A DNA stretch of 64,000 bases, from the NCBI RefSeq assembly GCF_003240565.2, contig NZ_CP117255.1:3020501-3084500 (forward strand). Direction: 5' to 3'. The notes beneath the pieces are model-generated. The model was not told the origin of the DNA. It did not search any database and was given only the letters and a program-made list of their open reading frames with translations. Shown here in pieces: positions 26,009-34,831 of the stretch (within the stretch, counting starts at the first letter, position 1; each line of letters begins with the position of its first letter). The position numbers and the translations under genes were made by a program. The stretch is from Rhizobium tumorigenes (GTDB taxonomy: Bacteria; Pseudomonadota; Alphaproteobacteria; Rhizobiales; Rhizobiaceae).

Positions 26009-27523
26009 ATGGAACGAACGAGGACACGCTTGCGCCCTTCCAGGCTGCGCGGCGCTGCCATGTCGTGCCGGCGCTACGTCCTGCTCCTGGTGGCAGCGAC
26101 AGTGCTGAACAGCTGCCAATCACTGATGGACCAGACATACCAGCCAAACGTCTCGCCATCCGCGAACCCGCAGATCGTCTCGGAGGTCCAAAAGAACGAT
26201 CCCCGTGCCCAGATGGGCGCACGCGAGCATCCCCGCATCGTTGCCAGCTATGGCGGCGAATACAAGGACGCCAAAACCGAGCGGCTTGTGGCTCGCATTG
26301 CCGGCGCGCTTACCAGCGTCTCGGAAAATCCGCTGCAATCCTACCGGATTACCATTTTGAACTCTCCGGCGATCAATGCCTTTGCCCTGCCGGGTGGCTA
26401 CCTGTACGTCACGCGTGGCCTGCTGGCGCTCGCAAACGATGCTTCTGAAGTGGCGGCCGTGCTCGCCCACGAGATGGCCCACGTGACCGCCAACCACGGT
26501 ATCGAACGGCAGAAGCGCGAAGAGGCTGAGGTCATCGCCAGCCGTGTCGTCGGCGAGGTGCTGTCCAGCGACATCGCCGGCAAGCAGGCACTGGCGCGCG
26601 GCAAGCTGCGTCTGGCTGCATTCTCGCGCCAGCAGGAACTGCAAGCCGACGAGATCGGCATTCGCACGCTCGGCCAGGCCGGATACGACCCCTACGCCGC
26701 CGCCCGCTTCCTGGATTCGATGGAAGCCTACAGTCGCTACCAGTCGGCAAACTCCGACGCCGACCAGAGCCTGGACTTCCTGTCGAGCCATCCGAGCACC
26801 CCGCAGCGCATCGATCTTGCGCGCGAGCACGCACGTGAGTTCGGCGAACAGGGCAAGGTCGGCGACACCGGCCGCGACTACTATCTGAACGGCATCGACG
26901 GGCTGCTCTATGGCGACAGCCCGGAAGAAGGTTACGTTCGTGGCCAGGTGTTCCTGCACGGTGGTCTCGGTATCCGTTTCGAGGTGCCGCCGGAGTTCCG
27001 CATCGACAACAAGGTCGAGGCAGTGCTGGCGACCGGGCCCGGCGACATTGCCGTGCGCTTCGACGGCGTCGCCGACACGCAGAACCAGTCGCTGACAAAC
27101 TACATCTCAAGCGGATGGGTCACAGGCCTGGATCCCGCAACCATCAAGCCGATGGTTGTCAACGGCATGGAGGCGGCAACGGCACGTGCATCTGCCGACC
27201 GCTGGGATTTCGACGTGACCGTCATTCGCGACAAGTCGCAAATATTTCGCTTCCTGACCGCAGTCCCCAAGGGCAGCGCGGCACTAGAGCAGACGGCCGA
27301 TGTCCTCCGCGCCAGCTTCCGCCACATCACGCCGGCCGAAGCCGCGTCGCTGAAACCGCTGCGCGTCCGCGTCCTCACCGTCCAGCCGGGCGACAATATC
27401 ACGACGCTCGCCTCGCGCATGATGGGGACCGACCGAAAGCTTGATCTCTTCAAGCTGATCAATGCGCTCCAGACAGGGTCGTCCGTCTCTCCCGGCGACC
27501 GCGTCAAGATCATCGCCGAATAA
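26009..27523 (+). CDS. M48-family metalloprotease lipoprotein with C-terminal LysM-like domain
   Basis: The protein (504 residues from the first ATG) has a lipoprotein signal (YVLLLVAATVLNSC; lipobox ending in Cys), so it is likely anchored in the envelope facing the periplasm. The zinc site is HEMAH in AAVLAHEMAHVTANHG, with the third ligand Glu in RQQELQADEIG. The C-terminus (RVLTVQPGDNITTLASRMMG to SPGDRVKIIAE) resembles a LysM or related wall-binding module. It resembles BepA/YfgC-type proteases that handle outer-membrane proteins. The start could also be the ATG at 26060, which gives a more usual signal peptide; neither has a good ribosome-binding site. Confidence 0.87.
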   Translation: MERTRTRLRPSRLRGAAMSCRRYVLLLVAATVLNSCQSLMDQTYQPNVSPSANPQIVSEVQKNDPRAQMGAREHPRIVASYGGEYKDAKTERLVARIAGALTSVSENPLQSYRITILNSPAINAFALPGGYLYVTRGLLALANDASEVAAVLAHEMAHVTANHGIERQKREEAEVIASRVVGEVLSSDIAGKQALARGKLRLAAFSRQQELQADEIGIRTLGQAGYDPYAAARFLDSMEAYSRYQSANSDADQSLDFLSSHPSTPQRIDLAREHAREFGEQGKVGDTGRDYYLNGIDGLLYGDSPEEGYVRGQVFLHGGLGIRFEVPPEFRIDNKVEAVLATGPGDIAVRFDGVADTQNQSLTNYISSGWVTGLDPATIKPMVVNGMEAATARASADRWDFDVTVIRDKSQIFRFLTAVPKGSAALEQTADVLRASFRHITPAEAASLKPLRVRVLTVQPGDNITTLASRMMGTDRKLDLFKLINALQTGSSVSPGDRVKIIAE

Positions 27524-27949
27524 CGTCACCGCCGCTGCCAACCGCATCGTGCACCTGAAATTTTTCAGGCTCCGGTGGGCTTGTTTGCGACAGAGTTCCG
27601 TTTGCTTTGGGCTGATGGCCAATGGCGATGCGTAGAAAGTCACGCAGCTCTGTCGTTATTGGCCGGGACTGAAACAGTTGCCCGACGGCAGGGTTCAGGA
27701 CAGAGATAACCGACAACCGGAACCTCCGGGAAGAGCTCGAAAGCTTGCGGGTCGGACCGGCCTCATGCCCAATGCGATATTGCAGCTGTTCAGGTCGTAG
27801 ACGGCCATCGCCCGGGGGGCATCCACCCAACTTCACCCAACAACCGAGCGGCTCACCGGTGGAATAGTCCCACTTCGGATTGATTTTTCCTTCTTTATTA
27901 GGGCGATCTTCAGCCCTCGAAGGCTAAACTAATTTAGCAATCCATCATC
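27524..27949. other. intergenic region, no recognised gene
   Basis: This stretch of about 430 bases follows the protease gene. A short hairpin, CCTGAAA (27554-27560) with TTTCAGG (27563-27569), lies just after the protease stop but has no long T run. Short open frames on the minus strand lack coding character. The promoter for the following TPR-GGDEF gene should be near the AT-rich 3' part. Confidence 0.4.
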
Positions 27950-29636
27950 ATGATGCAGATTAAGCGGAATGTCAGTTTGACATATGTCGCAAACAGGCAT
28001 CCCGATCCGGATGCCGAGCAGATGGCACTGGATGAAGCCTGGGCTCTCGGCTGCACGGGTCGCTGTTCGACTGCGCTTTCGATGTCGAAGTCGATTCTGT
28101 ATGCGGCGGAAGCCGCTGGACATCAGAGATTGATAGCCCGCAGCTGTCAGGATAGCGCGTGGTACTGCTTCCAGCTTGGCGAAGCGCAAGATGGTATCGA
28201 ATATGCGCAACGGGCGGCCGCCCTGTGGAAGGGGCTGGGAAGCCCGGCCTTCGAAGCGCAGGCGCTGAGTATAAAGGCGTGGCTGAATCTCAAACTTGGC
28301 AACCTTGAAGATGCCATCGAGCTTGCCGCAGAGGCGCGCAATATCGCCGATTTGAGCGCCGATCTTCGCTCCAGATCCTTGGCGATCAACGTCATCGGCG
28401 TCATATTCTGGATGACTCGGCAGACACCTATGGCGATCTACTATTGCGGTCGCGCCGTGGAACTCGCAAGAGAGGCCGGCGATCTAACGTTTGAAGGCTG
28501 GTGGTTGATAAACCTCGGTGGCTCCCATGCGGAGGCCGCTTATCTGGCTCAGGAAAACGGCGACGACGCGGCGGCCGCGATCTCGATGAACGCCGCCATC
28601 GAAATCACTCGGCAGGCCTGTGAACTGGCGCGCAAGTTGAAGGATATCTGGGCCGAACGCCTGTGCCTCACCAAGCTGGCAAAATATTCCAACGGCTCTG
28701 ACAACTTCGTCGCAGCGGAGGCTTATCTGGCTCAGTACCGCAAGATCCCGGGAGAGGTCGATGCCAGAGGGAGGGGCCAGTACCTCGTCAATCTCGGGCG
28801 CACGCTGGTTTCGCTAGAGCAGTACGAGGCGGCCCTGATTCCCCTCCGGCAAGCTTATAGCGTGGCCAGGACGACCAACAATGTCGAAACGAAAATGTTG
28901 TCCTGCCTGTATTTGTCGAAGGCGCACGAGCATGTCGGCTCCTACGATCTCGCGCTCGAATTTCACAAACTGTACCACGGGCTGAACCAGCAGCTTTCTG
29001 CGGAGAGGACCCGACAAAACGCGCGCATGGCAGAGATACGTTATGAGACAAAGAAACTTCGGACCTTGCTCGATAGCGAGGTCGAGCGGTTTGCCGAAGT
29101 GGCCCGGTCGCTCGAGGTTCTGCAGGAAAGAACGCATCTTCTCGCAGTCGCTGCAGACACAGACGCACTGACAGTGCCTATCCAATCGAAGAAGGCTGGA
29201 GTCGGTGTTTCTCGACATGGCGACATCGCAACAGCGCTATGCACTTGCAATGATTGACATCGATCACTTCAAAATGGTCAACGATGCTTTTTCGCATATT
29301 GTCGGCGACAAAGTGCTGGCCCAGGTTGGTGCGCTGATCAAATCCCTGACGCGGGAGGGTGATCTAGCGGTGCGGTTTGGGGGTGAGGAATTTGTGATCC
29401 TCCTGACCGACACCACCTTGCTGCGCGCAAAGAGCGCTTGCCAACGGCTCCGGGTAGCCATCGCGGATTACGACTGGTCTCAGATAGCCACCGGGCTCCA
29501 AGTTACCATCAGTATCGGGTTGGCGATATCAACGGATACGTCAGAACCAAAAACGCTGCTGCAGGTGGCGGATGGCTATCTCTACCGAGCCAAGCAGACC
29601 GGAAGAAACCGCGTCGTCTGGTCGGATCATTCGTAA
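27950..29636 (+). pseudogene. TPR-GGDEF diguanylate cyclase interrupted by a one-base frameshift
   Basis: The first frame (27950-29257) encodes TPR-like helical repeats (for example WYCFQLGEAQDGIEYAQRAA and AWLNLKLGNLEDAIELA), then a coiled coil leading into VAADTDALT. The second frame continues as LSNRRRLESVFLDMA and a complete GGDEF domain with MIDIDHFKMVND, I-site REGD and active site RFGGEEF. Removing one base near T29175 joins them to DALTGLSNRRRLE, a normal GGDEF start, giving 561 residues. As written, the TPR part ends after about 20 foreign residues. It may be a real recent mutation, a sequencing error or, less likely, a recoding site. Confidence 0.85.
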
Positions 29637-29760
29637 CTACAGGCGGCGGACTGCCCACGATCAGGGTCCGTCCGGTCGCCGCTTTGGCTGGGCATGCCGA
29701 CTCGGCACCCGACCTGCCACCTGAAAGTTGGATTTGCCTCGGAGCGCCCCGAAAACACAA

Positions 29761-29793
29761 CATCCCCCACTGCCGTCGGGGCAATGAGGGATG
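29761..29793 (-). terminator. hairpin, possible terminator of the PhnA-like membrane protein gene
   Basis: Arms 29761-29774 and 29780-29793 pair over 14 positions with two mismatches (outer part CATCCC/GGGATG). On the minus strand the hairpin is followed by TGTTGTGTTTT. It lies about 35 bases beyond the stop at 29830, so it could terminate that gene; it lies also downstream of the cyclase gene on the other strand. Confidence 0.45.
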
Positions 29794-29829
29794 CTTAAAT
29801 GTTTCATATCGCCGGAAAAGGGCTAAATA

Positions 29830-30741
29830 TCAGACACCTCTATTGACTGCGACTGTAGCCACCGGGATTGCCCGTGTGCCGACCGCGCCACCGAACCACG
29901 ACGCGACTGCGCCGAGCAGCAGCGCGATAAAGGCAAGGATGGCGCCGCTGGACACGACCTTGGTAGCTGTCTGCGCGGCGTCGATAGCCTTCCGCTTGGC
30001 TGCTTCCATGTTCGTGCGATACGTTGCTTCGTACTGGGCAACCTGCGCCTTGGCCTGATCGACAGGGATGTTCTGAGCCTTCGCAATCGCATCTGCAGCA
30101 CGGTTGCGGGCATCGTCAGCCTTGGCCTGGTCGCCCGTGAGGGCTGCCTGCACAGCGCTGACAGCAGCTGCACGAAGGGCTTCAGGATCGTTGCCGCCGC
30201 TGGCGTTACGGATCTGTTTCTCGATGTCTGCCATCGGGTTGTTCGCGTTTGCAGCCATCGGAGCGGCAGCCGAAACGGCAGTACTTGCAGTTTGCCCTAC
30301 GCCACCCAGCATGCTGCCAAGGCCGCTGAATGCGCCGCCGACAACGGCGCCGATCGAGGTCGTCAGCAGGTACAGGATGACCAGCGTGGTCACAGCCCAT
30401 GTTGTCAGGCCATGGAAGGAGCCCGTGGACTTGCTTGGCCGACCGGACAGGCGACCGGCGACATAAGCACCTACGAACGCGGCGATGAGCCCCGCCACGA
30501 CGAACCAGATGCCCCCGCCGATAGAAAATGAACTGGCGGACGGATTGTCGTATTTAGCAGGGTCAACAACGGCAGCACCGATCCCGACGCCGAGGAGGTT
30601 GAGCAGGAACTGGACGGCAAGCGCCACTGCGACGCCTGCGAAAATCGCGCCCCAGGAAATCCTGTTGAAAAGAACAGTGTCGCTCGCGTCTGCAGCGTAG
30701 GCGAGTTCGGCGCGGCGGTTAATGCCAACGGGGTCTGTCAT
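29830..30741 (-). CDS. PhnA-like integral membrane protein of unknown function
   Basis: This 303-residue protein has several hydrophobic segments: WGAIFAGVAVALAVQFLLNLLG, GGIWFVVAGLIAAFVGAYVAG, AVTTLVILYLLTTSIGAVVGG and a C-terminal AILAFIALLLGAVASWFGG. Between the third and last segments is an Ala-rich, charged helical region of about 110 residues that should form a coiled coil. Similar rhizobial proteins are called PhnA-like, without known function. It lies next to csbD in a stress-related region. No EcfG promoter was found directly upstream. Confidence 0.75.
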   Translation of the reverse strand: MTDPVGINRRAELAYAADASDTVLFNRISWGAIFAGVAVALAVQFLLNLLGVGIGAAVVDPAKYDNPSASSFSIGGGIWFVVAGLIAAFVGAYVAGRLSGRPSKSTGSFHGLTTWAVTTLVILYLLTTSIGAVVGGAFSGLGSMLGGVGQTASTAVSAAAPMAANANNPMADIEKQIRNASGGNDPEALRAAAVSAVQAALTGDQAKADDARNRAADAIAKAQNIPVDQAKAQVAQYEATYRTNMEAAKRKAIDAAQTATKVVSSGAILAFIALLLGAVASWFGGAVGTRAIPVATVAVNRGV

Positions 30742-31019
30742 AGGTCAAGTCCTGATATTTGAATGTTGAGTGAGAAAGACCCGCATCCGAGGGCGGTCGC
30801 ACGCTTTTTGACCTCGGAGACAATTCTTGTGAATGTGGGGATGGTTGACCCGCTCTTGCCTGCTTCCACCGTGATCCGGGGTCGGGTGGCAGGGCGCGTC
30901 GAAGTTCGGATTATCGTCTTGCTGGGCTGCTCGACCTCGTGTTTGTTGACGCGCGAGTGGCCATTTCTGAAGGCGCAGTACCGCCCGTAGGCTGAGTTCA
31001 GGGCCCGCAGACTGGATAA

Positions 31020-31235
31020 TCAGAGCTTCTTGTCGAGATAATCCGATGCCTTCCGCGCACCGTCCTTGACAGCGTCTTTTGCTTCACCGGCAGCCTGCTG
31101 GCCTTCACCCTTGATCTCCTGCAGCTTGCCTTCAGCCTGCAGCTTTTCGCTGCCGACCAGCTTGCCGACGCCCTGCTTGATGTTGCCGATCGCTTCGTTA
31201 GCGAGACCGGATGCCTTGTCTGTGGTGCTGCTCAT
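31020..31235 (-). CDS. CsbD-like stress protein
   Basis: This small hydrophilic protein of 71 residues (MSSTTDKASGLANEAIGN, then KLVGSEKLQAEGKLQEIKG) is a clear CsbD family member, rich in Lys, Ala, Gly and Glu. CsbD proteins accumulate under general stress; their molecular action is unknown. I start at the ATG at 31235, which has GAGG about 8 bases upstream; a second ATG lies 4 codons earlier. An EcfG-type promoter lies 36 bases upstream of the start. Confidence 0.9.
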   Translation of the reverse strand: MSSTTDKASGLANEAIGNIKQGVGKLVGSEKLQAEGKLQEIKGEGQQAAGEAKDAVKDGARKASDYLDKKL

Positions 31236-31270
31236 GAGACGCCTCATTTCGTTGACTTTACAGGGCGCAT

Positions 31271-31295
31271 AACGCAATCGCTGACATCTTGTTCC
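31271..31295 (-). promoter_or_regulatory. EcfG/RpoE2-type stress promoter for csbD
   Basis: On the minus strand GGAAC (31295-31291) is followed after exactly 16 bases by CGTT (31274-31271), the consensus of the alphaproteobacterial general stress sigma factor (GGAAC-N16/17-CGTT). Transcription would start about 10 bases further on and reach the csbD start at 31235 with a short leader. Confidence 0.85.
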
Positions 31296-31753
31296 TCTAA
31301 TGTAGAATATTATATCGAAGGATAAGTGGCCAGGAATTCTGTGATGCAAACGTCTTCAACCAGCGAGGGAATTTACCAAGCCTGCGGGTAAACGCGTCCC
31401 CTCAGCATCAAGCGTATGGCCGTAATTCACAGGCAAATCGCACTAAGTTTCAGTATCAACAAGGGCAGGATCGCGGATTTCGGCGAGGGAGTTGGCGTAG
31501 GATGTCAGCGACGGTCGGGGGGAGCGATCGTTGAACTTCCAATATGCCTTTGTGGGAGCTAACTAAGATCTGAGTGGGAATGGCATACCGCCGCTCCTTC
31601 AATCCGATAGTTGGCGAGTCGGCTTTTATGGAAGCGACCGCTCCTCGGGGCGTGCGATACGCTGAAAAGAAACAGCGTATCTGATAGGATTTCCGTTATG
31701 CGCGAAAGCCATCGCCATAAACGCGATGCCTCCCAAATCTCAGGCCTTCTGCC
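31296..31753. other. intergenic region between csbD and rpoH2 with a strong hairpin
   Basis: There is no recognisable gene in about 450 bases. A perfect 9-base stem, GATACGCTG (31656-31664) with CAGCGTATC (31673-31681) and an 8-base A-rich loop, lies about 75 bases beyond the rpoH2 stop. No T run follows on either strand, so a simple rho-independent terminator is doubtful; it might stabilise the 3' end of the rpoH2 transcript. Confidence 0.45.
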
Positions 31754-32617
31754 TCAAGCAAATGCTGCCATGTGCGGATCGGCGACAACCAGGGCACTCC
31801 GCAGCTTTTCGATGGCGCGGCTTTCGATCTGGCGAACACGCTCCTTGGAGATGCCAAGATCGGCTCCAAGTTCCTCGAGCGTAGCGCCGTCCTCAGCCAA
31901 ACGACGGGCGCTGATAATTTTCATCTCGCGCTCGTTAAGATGGGTGAGGGCTGCGGCAAGCCATTTGCGACGACGCTCGCCATCGATCATCGATGTCACC
32001 TGCTCGTCCGGCAACGGCTCGTTGCTGACGAGGAAATCCATGCGCTCAGCGCTGTCTGCATCGCCGGAGATCGATGGAGCCTGTAGAGAAGCGTCGTTGC
32101 CGGACAGGCGAGCATCCATCACCTGCACATCGTTCAGGCTGACGCCGAGGGCAGCAGCAATTTCTTGGTGGATGGACTGCACGGTCAATTGCGTGTCGCC
32201 CTTGGCGAGCTTAGCGCGCAGCCGGCGGAGGTTGAAGAACAGCGCCTTCTGGGCTGAACTCGTACCTCCACGGACAATCGACCAATTACGCAGGATATAA
32301 TCCTGGATGGAAGCGCGGATCCACCAACTGGCATAAGTCGAGAAGCGCACTTCCCGCTCTGGCTCAAAACGGGCAGCCGCTTCCAGCAGCCCGACGTATC
32401 CTTCCTGGACTAGGTCGCTCATCGGCAGGCCGAAATTGCGGAATTTGCCAGCCATGGAGATGACAAGACGCATATGAGCAGTCGCAATCTTGTTGCGTGC
32501 GCCGCGATCGTCGTTTTCTTTCCAACGAAGTGCAAGATCATGCTCTTCGCTTCGCTCGAGATAGGGAGCCGCCATTGCGATTTTGATCATGCGTCGATCT
32601 GCAGACATGGTCGTCAT
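31754..32617 (-). CDS. rpoH2: RNA polymerase sigma-32 family factor RpoH2
   Basis: This 287-residue sigma factor has region 2 (LVQEGYVGLLEAAARFEPE; RFSTYASWWIRASIQDYIL), the RpoH box QKALFFNLRR at residues 123-132 and region 4.2 (LEELGADLGISKERVRQIE). Rhizobia carry two or more RpoH; the EcfG-type promoter upstream (32880-32904) points to RpoH2, the copy placed under the general stress sigma factor in Sinorhizobium. AGGGAGA lies 7 bases before the ATG at 32617. RpoH2 serves oxidative and related stress genes. Confidence 0.9.
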   Translation of the reverse strand: MTTMSADRRMIKIAMAAPYLERSEEHDLALRWKENDDRGARNKIATAHMRLVISMAGKFRNFGLPMSDLVQEGYVGLLEAAARFEPEREVRFSTYASWWIRASIQDYILRNWSIVRGGTSSAQKALFFNLRRLRAKLAKGDTQLTVQSIHQEIAAALGVSLNDVQVMDARLSGNDASLQAPSISGDADSAERMDFLVSNEPLPDEQVTSMIDGERRRKWLAAALTHLNEREMKIISARRLAEDGATLEELGADLGISKERVRQIESRAIEKLRSALVVADPHMAAFA

Positions 32618-32879
32618 ATCATTCTCCCTAATGTCGGCGTCGCGCCGGAAGCAGAAAAAGCAGTCCGTGTCCGCGCAGGCGTTGCGCAGATTACTTTCGG
32701 TGTCGGCGAGCGGGGTTTTTAAATCTGCCCAGGATCTTCATTGTAATTTCGTCAGGGCTTGTCGGATCGGTGCGGTGGGCTATGTATTGTCTGAGAGACA
32801 TAAAGCCTTGGAATTGAGCGCATGATCCGGCCCCAAGTTGGTGGACACGGCAGGTCCTCTGCCGGAATTACATGCGATT
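32618..32879 (-). other. long untranslated leader of rpoH2
   Basis: Between the EcfG-type promoter and the rpoH2 start are about 260 bases without a credible gene. Open frames on the opposite strand lack ribosome-binding sites. A second, unseen promoter closer to rpoH2 may exist; otherwise the leader could carry translational control, as in other rpoH messages. I did not resolve a specific fold. Confidence 0.4.
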
Positions 32880-32904
32880 AACGCAGTGAAAAAACAAAAG
32901 TTCC
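32880..32904 (-). promoter_or_regulatory. EcfG/RpoE2-type stress promoter for rpoH2
   Basis: On the minus strand GGAAC (32904-32900) and CGTT (32883-32880) are separated by exactly 16 bases. It starts directly after the carD terminator and points to rpoH2, 260 bases downstream. The match is as exact as those before csbD and the DUF3309 gene. Confidence 0.78.
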
Positions 32905-32909
32905 AAAGA

Positions 32910-32934
32910 AAAACCCGGCACAAGGCCGGGTTTT
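32910..32934 (-). terminator. rho-independent terminator of carD
   Basis: A perfect 10-base stem, AAAACCCGGC (32910-32919) with GCCGGGTTTT (32925-32934), has a 5-base loop. On the minus strand the T tract TTTTTCTTTGG follows. It lies about 20 bases beyond the carD stop. Confidence 0.9.
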
Positions 32935-32955
32935 CAAAGAATGCTGCCTATATGA

Positions 32956-33525
32956 TCAGGCCGCTTCGTCCTGCGACTCTTCCTCTTCCAGAACCTTGCC
33001 GCGCTTCGGTCCCTTGTTGAGGTTGGTCTCGACGACACGAACGGCTTCCGTTTCCGACAGGCGGTTGACGGCAGCGATTTCCCGAGCCATCCGGTCAAGA
33101 GCTGCTTCGTAAAGCTGGCGCTCGGAGTAGGACTGCTCCGGCTGGTTCTCGGCCCGATAGAGATCGCGGACGACTTCGGCAATCGAGATCAGGTCGCCGG
33201 AATTGATCTTGGCATCATATTCCTGCGCCCGACGCGACCACATGGTACGCTTGACGCGGGCTTTACCCTGCACGACCTTCAAGGCACGTTCGACGAAATC
33301 GCTTTCCGACAGCTTGCGCATGCCGATACTCATGGCTTTCGCCACCGGAACCTTCAAACGCATCTTGTCCTTTTCGAAATCGATCACGAAAAGTTCAAGC
33401 GTCATGCCAGCCACTTCTTGATCTTCAATCGCGGTGATCGTACCCACACCGTGGGCGGGATAAACGATCGATTCGCCGGTTTTGAAGCCGTGGCGCACTG
33501 AAGGTTTCTTCTGTTGGGTCGTCAT
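32956..33525 (-). CDS. carD: CarD/CdnL-family RNA polymerase-binding regulator
   Basis: This 189-residue protein has the N-terminal RNA-polymerase-interaction Tudor-like domain (GESIVYPAHGVGTITAIED, LELFVIDFEKDKMRLKVPV) and a helical DNA-binding part (YDAKINSGDLISIAEVVRDLY). CdnL/CarD stabilises open complexes at rRNA and growth-related promoters. The ATG at 33525 (MTTQQKKPSVRHGFK) fits relatives; AGGGAG lies 12 bases upstream, a little far. A terminator follows. Confidence 0.92.
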   Translation of the reverse strand: MTTQQKKPSVRHGFKTGESIVYPAHGVGTITAIEDQEVAGMTLELFVIDFEKDKMRLKVPVAKAMSIGMRKLSESDFVERALKVVQGKARVKRTMWSRRAQEYDAKINSGDLISIAEVVRDLYRAENQPEQSYSERQLYEAALDRMAREIAAVNRLSETEAVRVVETNLNKGPKRGKVLEEEESQDEAA

Positions 33526-33885
33526 TCTTATCAAAAACTCCCTGTTATGCACCCGGCGAGCGCCGAGGCCGGGTCAGTCAGGCCCGGATGAGACGGAAAA
33601 CCGTCGGGGTGACTACATGCTGGTCCACCAAAGGCGCAGAAAAACAATCCGTTCATCGCGATCCCTGACCCGACAACTCACAATGTTGATATGTCAAGGA
33701 AACCGCGTGCGGGATTATTTGATTGCTTTCGTGGTGAAAAGAAGCATCAAGATGCCTCAATGGATCAGTAGAGCGACCCTAGCACAAAAATCTGAGGAAA
33801 TCAATAATTTGCTTTGCAGTGCCGTATTTGCATGCAAATTCGGACGCTTGCATGATTCGGCGAGACGTTCGTTTGTAGAACGGCA
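33526..33885. other. intergenic region between fdxA and carD
   Basis: About 360 bases without a convincing gene. It lies upstream of carD and downstream of the ferredoxin gene (both minus strand). Only short open frames are present. The carD promoter should be here but no clear consensus pair is visible to me. Confidence 0.4.
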
Positions 33886-34224
33886 TCAGTCGCCAGAACC
33901 GGGGTTGGCAGAGAAGTATTTCTCGAATTTGCCGGTCTCGCCATCCATCTGCTTTGCTTCGGCCATCGGCTCCCGCTTGACCGTGATATTTGGCCACTGA
34001 GTCGCGTAATCGGCGTTGATTTTCAGCCACTTGTCGAGGCCCGGCTCCGTATCGGGCTTGATGGCTTCAGCCGGACATTCCGGTTCGCAAACGCCACAAT
34101 CGATGCATTCGTCGGGATGAATGACGAGGAAGTTTTCGCCCTCGTAAAAGCAATCGACAGGGCAAACTTCAACGCAATCGGTGTATTTGCAACGTACGCA
34201 ATTGTCGGTCACGACGTAGGTCAT
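33886..34224 (-). CDS. fdxA: 7Fe ferredoxin FdxA
   Basis: This 112-residue ferredoxin begins [17 protein letters not shown] and has the cysteine pattern of 3Fe-4S plus 4Fe-4S proteins ([10 protein letters not shown], then [12 protein letters not shown]). The C-terminal extension ([17 protein letters not shown]) is typical of the FdxA group. It carries electrons in the cytoplasm; the partner is unknown. The ATG at 34224 has GGAG 7 bases upstream. It lies after hslR and the helicase on the same strand, separated by about 200 bases. Confidence 0.94.
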   Translation of the reverse strand: MTYVVTDNCVRCKYTDCVEVCPVDCFYEGENFLVIHPDECIDCGVCEPECPAEAIKPDTEPGLDKWLKINADYATQWPNITVKREPMAEAKQMDGETGKFEKYFSANPGSGD

Positions 34225-34423
34225 GATGAACTCCAGGATTTTTCGAGTTTTCCGGGGACGCACGACCTGGAACGTCGCGCCTTTCCTTCGGGTACCGGCA
34301 GCCTGCCTCATCCCGGAGGCAAGTAAACCGGCTGTCTCAGCGGGTTGCTCGTCAGGTATCGGCTTTGTCGGCAGATTTCAAGATTAAACAGTCTCTAAAT
34401 CTCAAGCCTCCCGGCATCGTATT

Positions 34424-34828
34424 CTACTCGTCGTCCGTCATCAGCCGGTCGATCTCGCGGCGCTGACGCTTCGTCGGGCGTCCGGCGCCGGGGTCGCGCA
34501 TCGCTTGTTCGAACAGGGTTAGCTTTTTGGTTTCGTCCGGTGGCGGCGTCACGTCCTCGTAAAGCAGCTTGGCTTCCTCGAAAGGACCTCGCCTCTCGCC
34601 CGGCAACCGTACAACGAGAACTATGTCCCTTCGTTCCAGCGACAGTTCGATCTTGTCGCCGGGCCTGACACCGTGGCTCGGCTGGACGATCCGCTCGCCA
34701 TTGATCCGCACGTTGCCCTTCAGCACGTAGGTCTGCGCCAGCGAGCGGGATTTTATCATGCGGGCGAAAAACAGCCATTTGTCGATGCGCTGTCGCGAAC
34801 CGCTCGAGACCTGTCTTTCGTCCACCAT
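34424..34828 (-). CDS. hslR: S4-domain RNA-binding protein, Hsp15 (HslR) type
   Basis: This 134-residue protein starts with an S4 RNA-binding domain (RIDKWLFFARMIKSRSLAQ, VLKGNVRINGERIVQPSHGV) and ends in a basic tail (GRPTKRQRREIDRLM), like Hsp15. Hsp15 binds free 50S subunits carrying nascent chains and helps recycle stalled ribosomes. The ATG at 34828 is 3 bases after the helicase stop, so the two RNA-related genes are co-translated. Confidence 0.88.
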   Translation of the reverse strand: MVDERQVSSGSRQRIDKWLFFARMIKSRSLAQTYVLKGNVRINGERIVQPSHGVRPGDKIELSLERRDIVLVVRLPGERRGPFEEAKLLYEDVTPPPDETKKLTLFEQAMRDPGAGRPTKRQRREIDRLMTDDE

Positions 34829-34831
34829 GGC

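Noticed and set aside
27510..27836. Minus-strand open frame overlapping the protease 3' end
   Set aside because: No motif and no ribosome-binding site; it runs through a likely untranslated region.
31656..31681. Hairpin considered as rho-independent terminator of rpoH2
   Set aside because: There is no T run on the minus strand after the stem, so I list it only as a hairpin.
33482..34000. 172-codon plus-strand open frame across carD, the gap and fdxA
   Set aside because: It overlaps two firm genes antisense and lacks family features.
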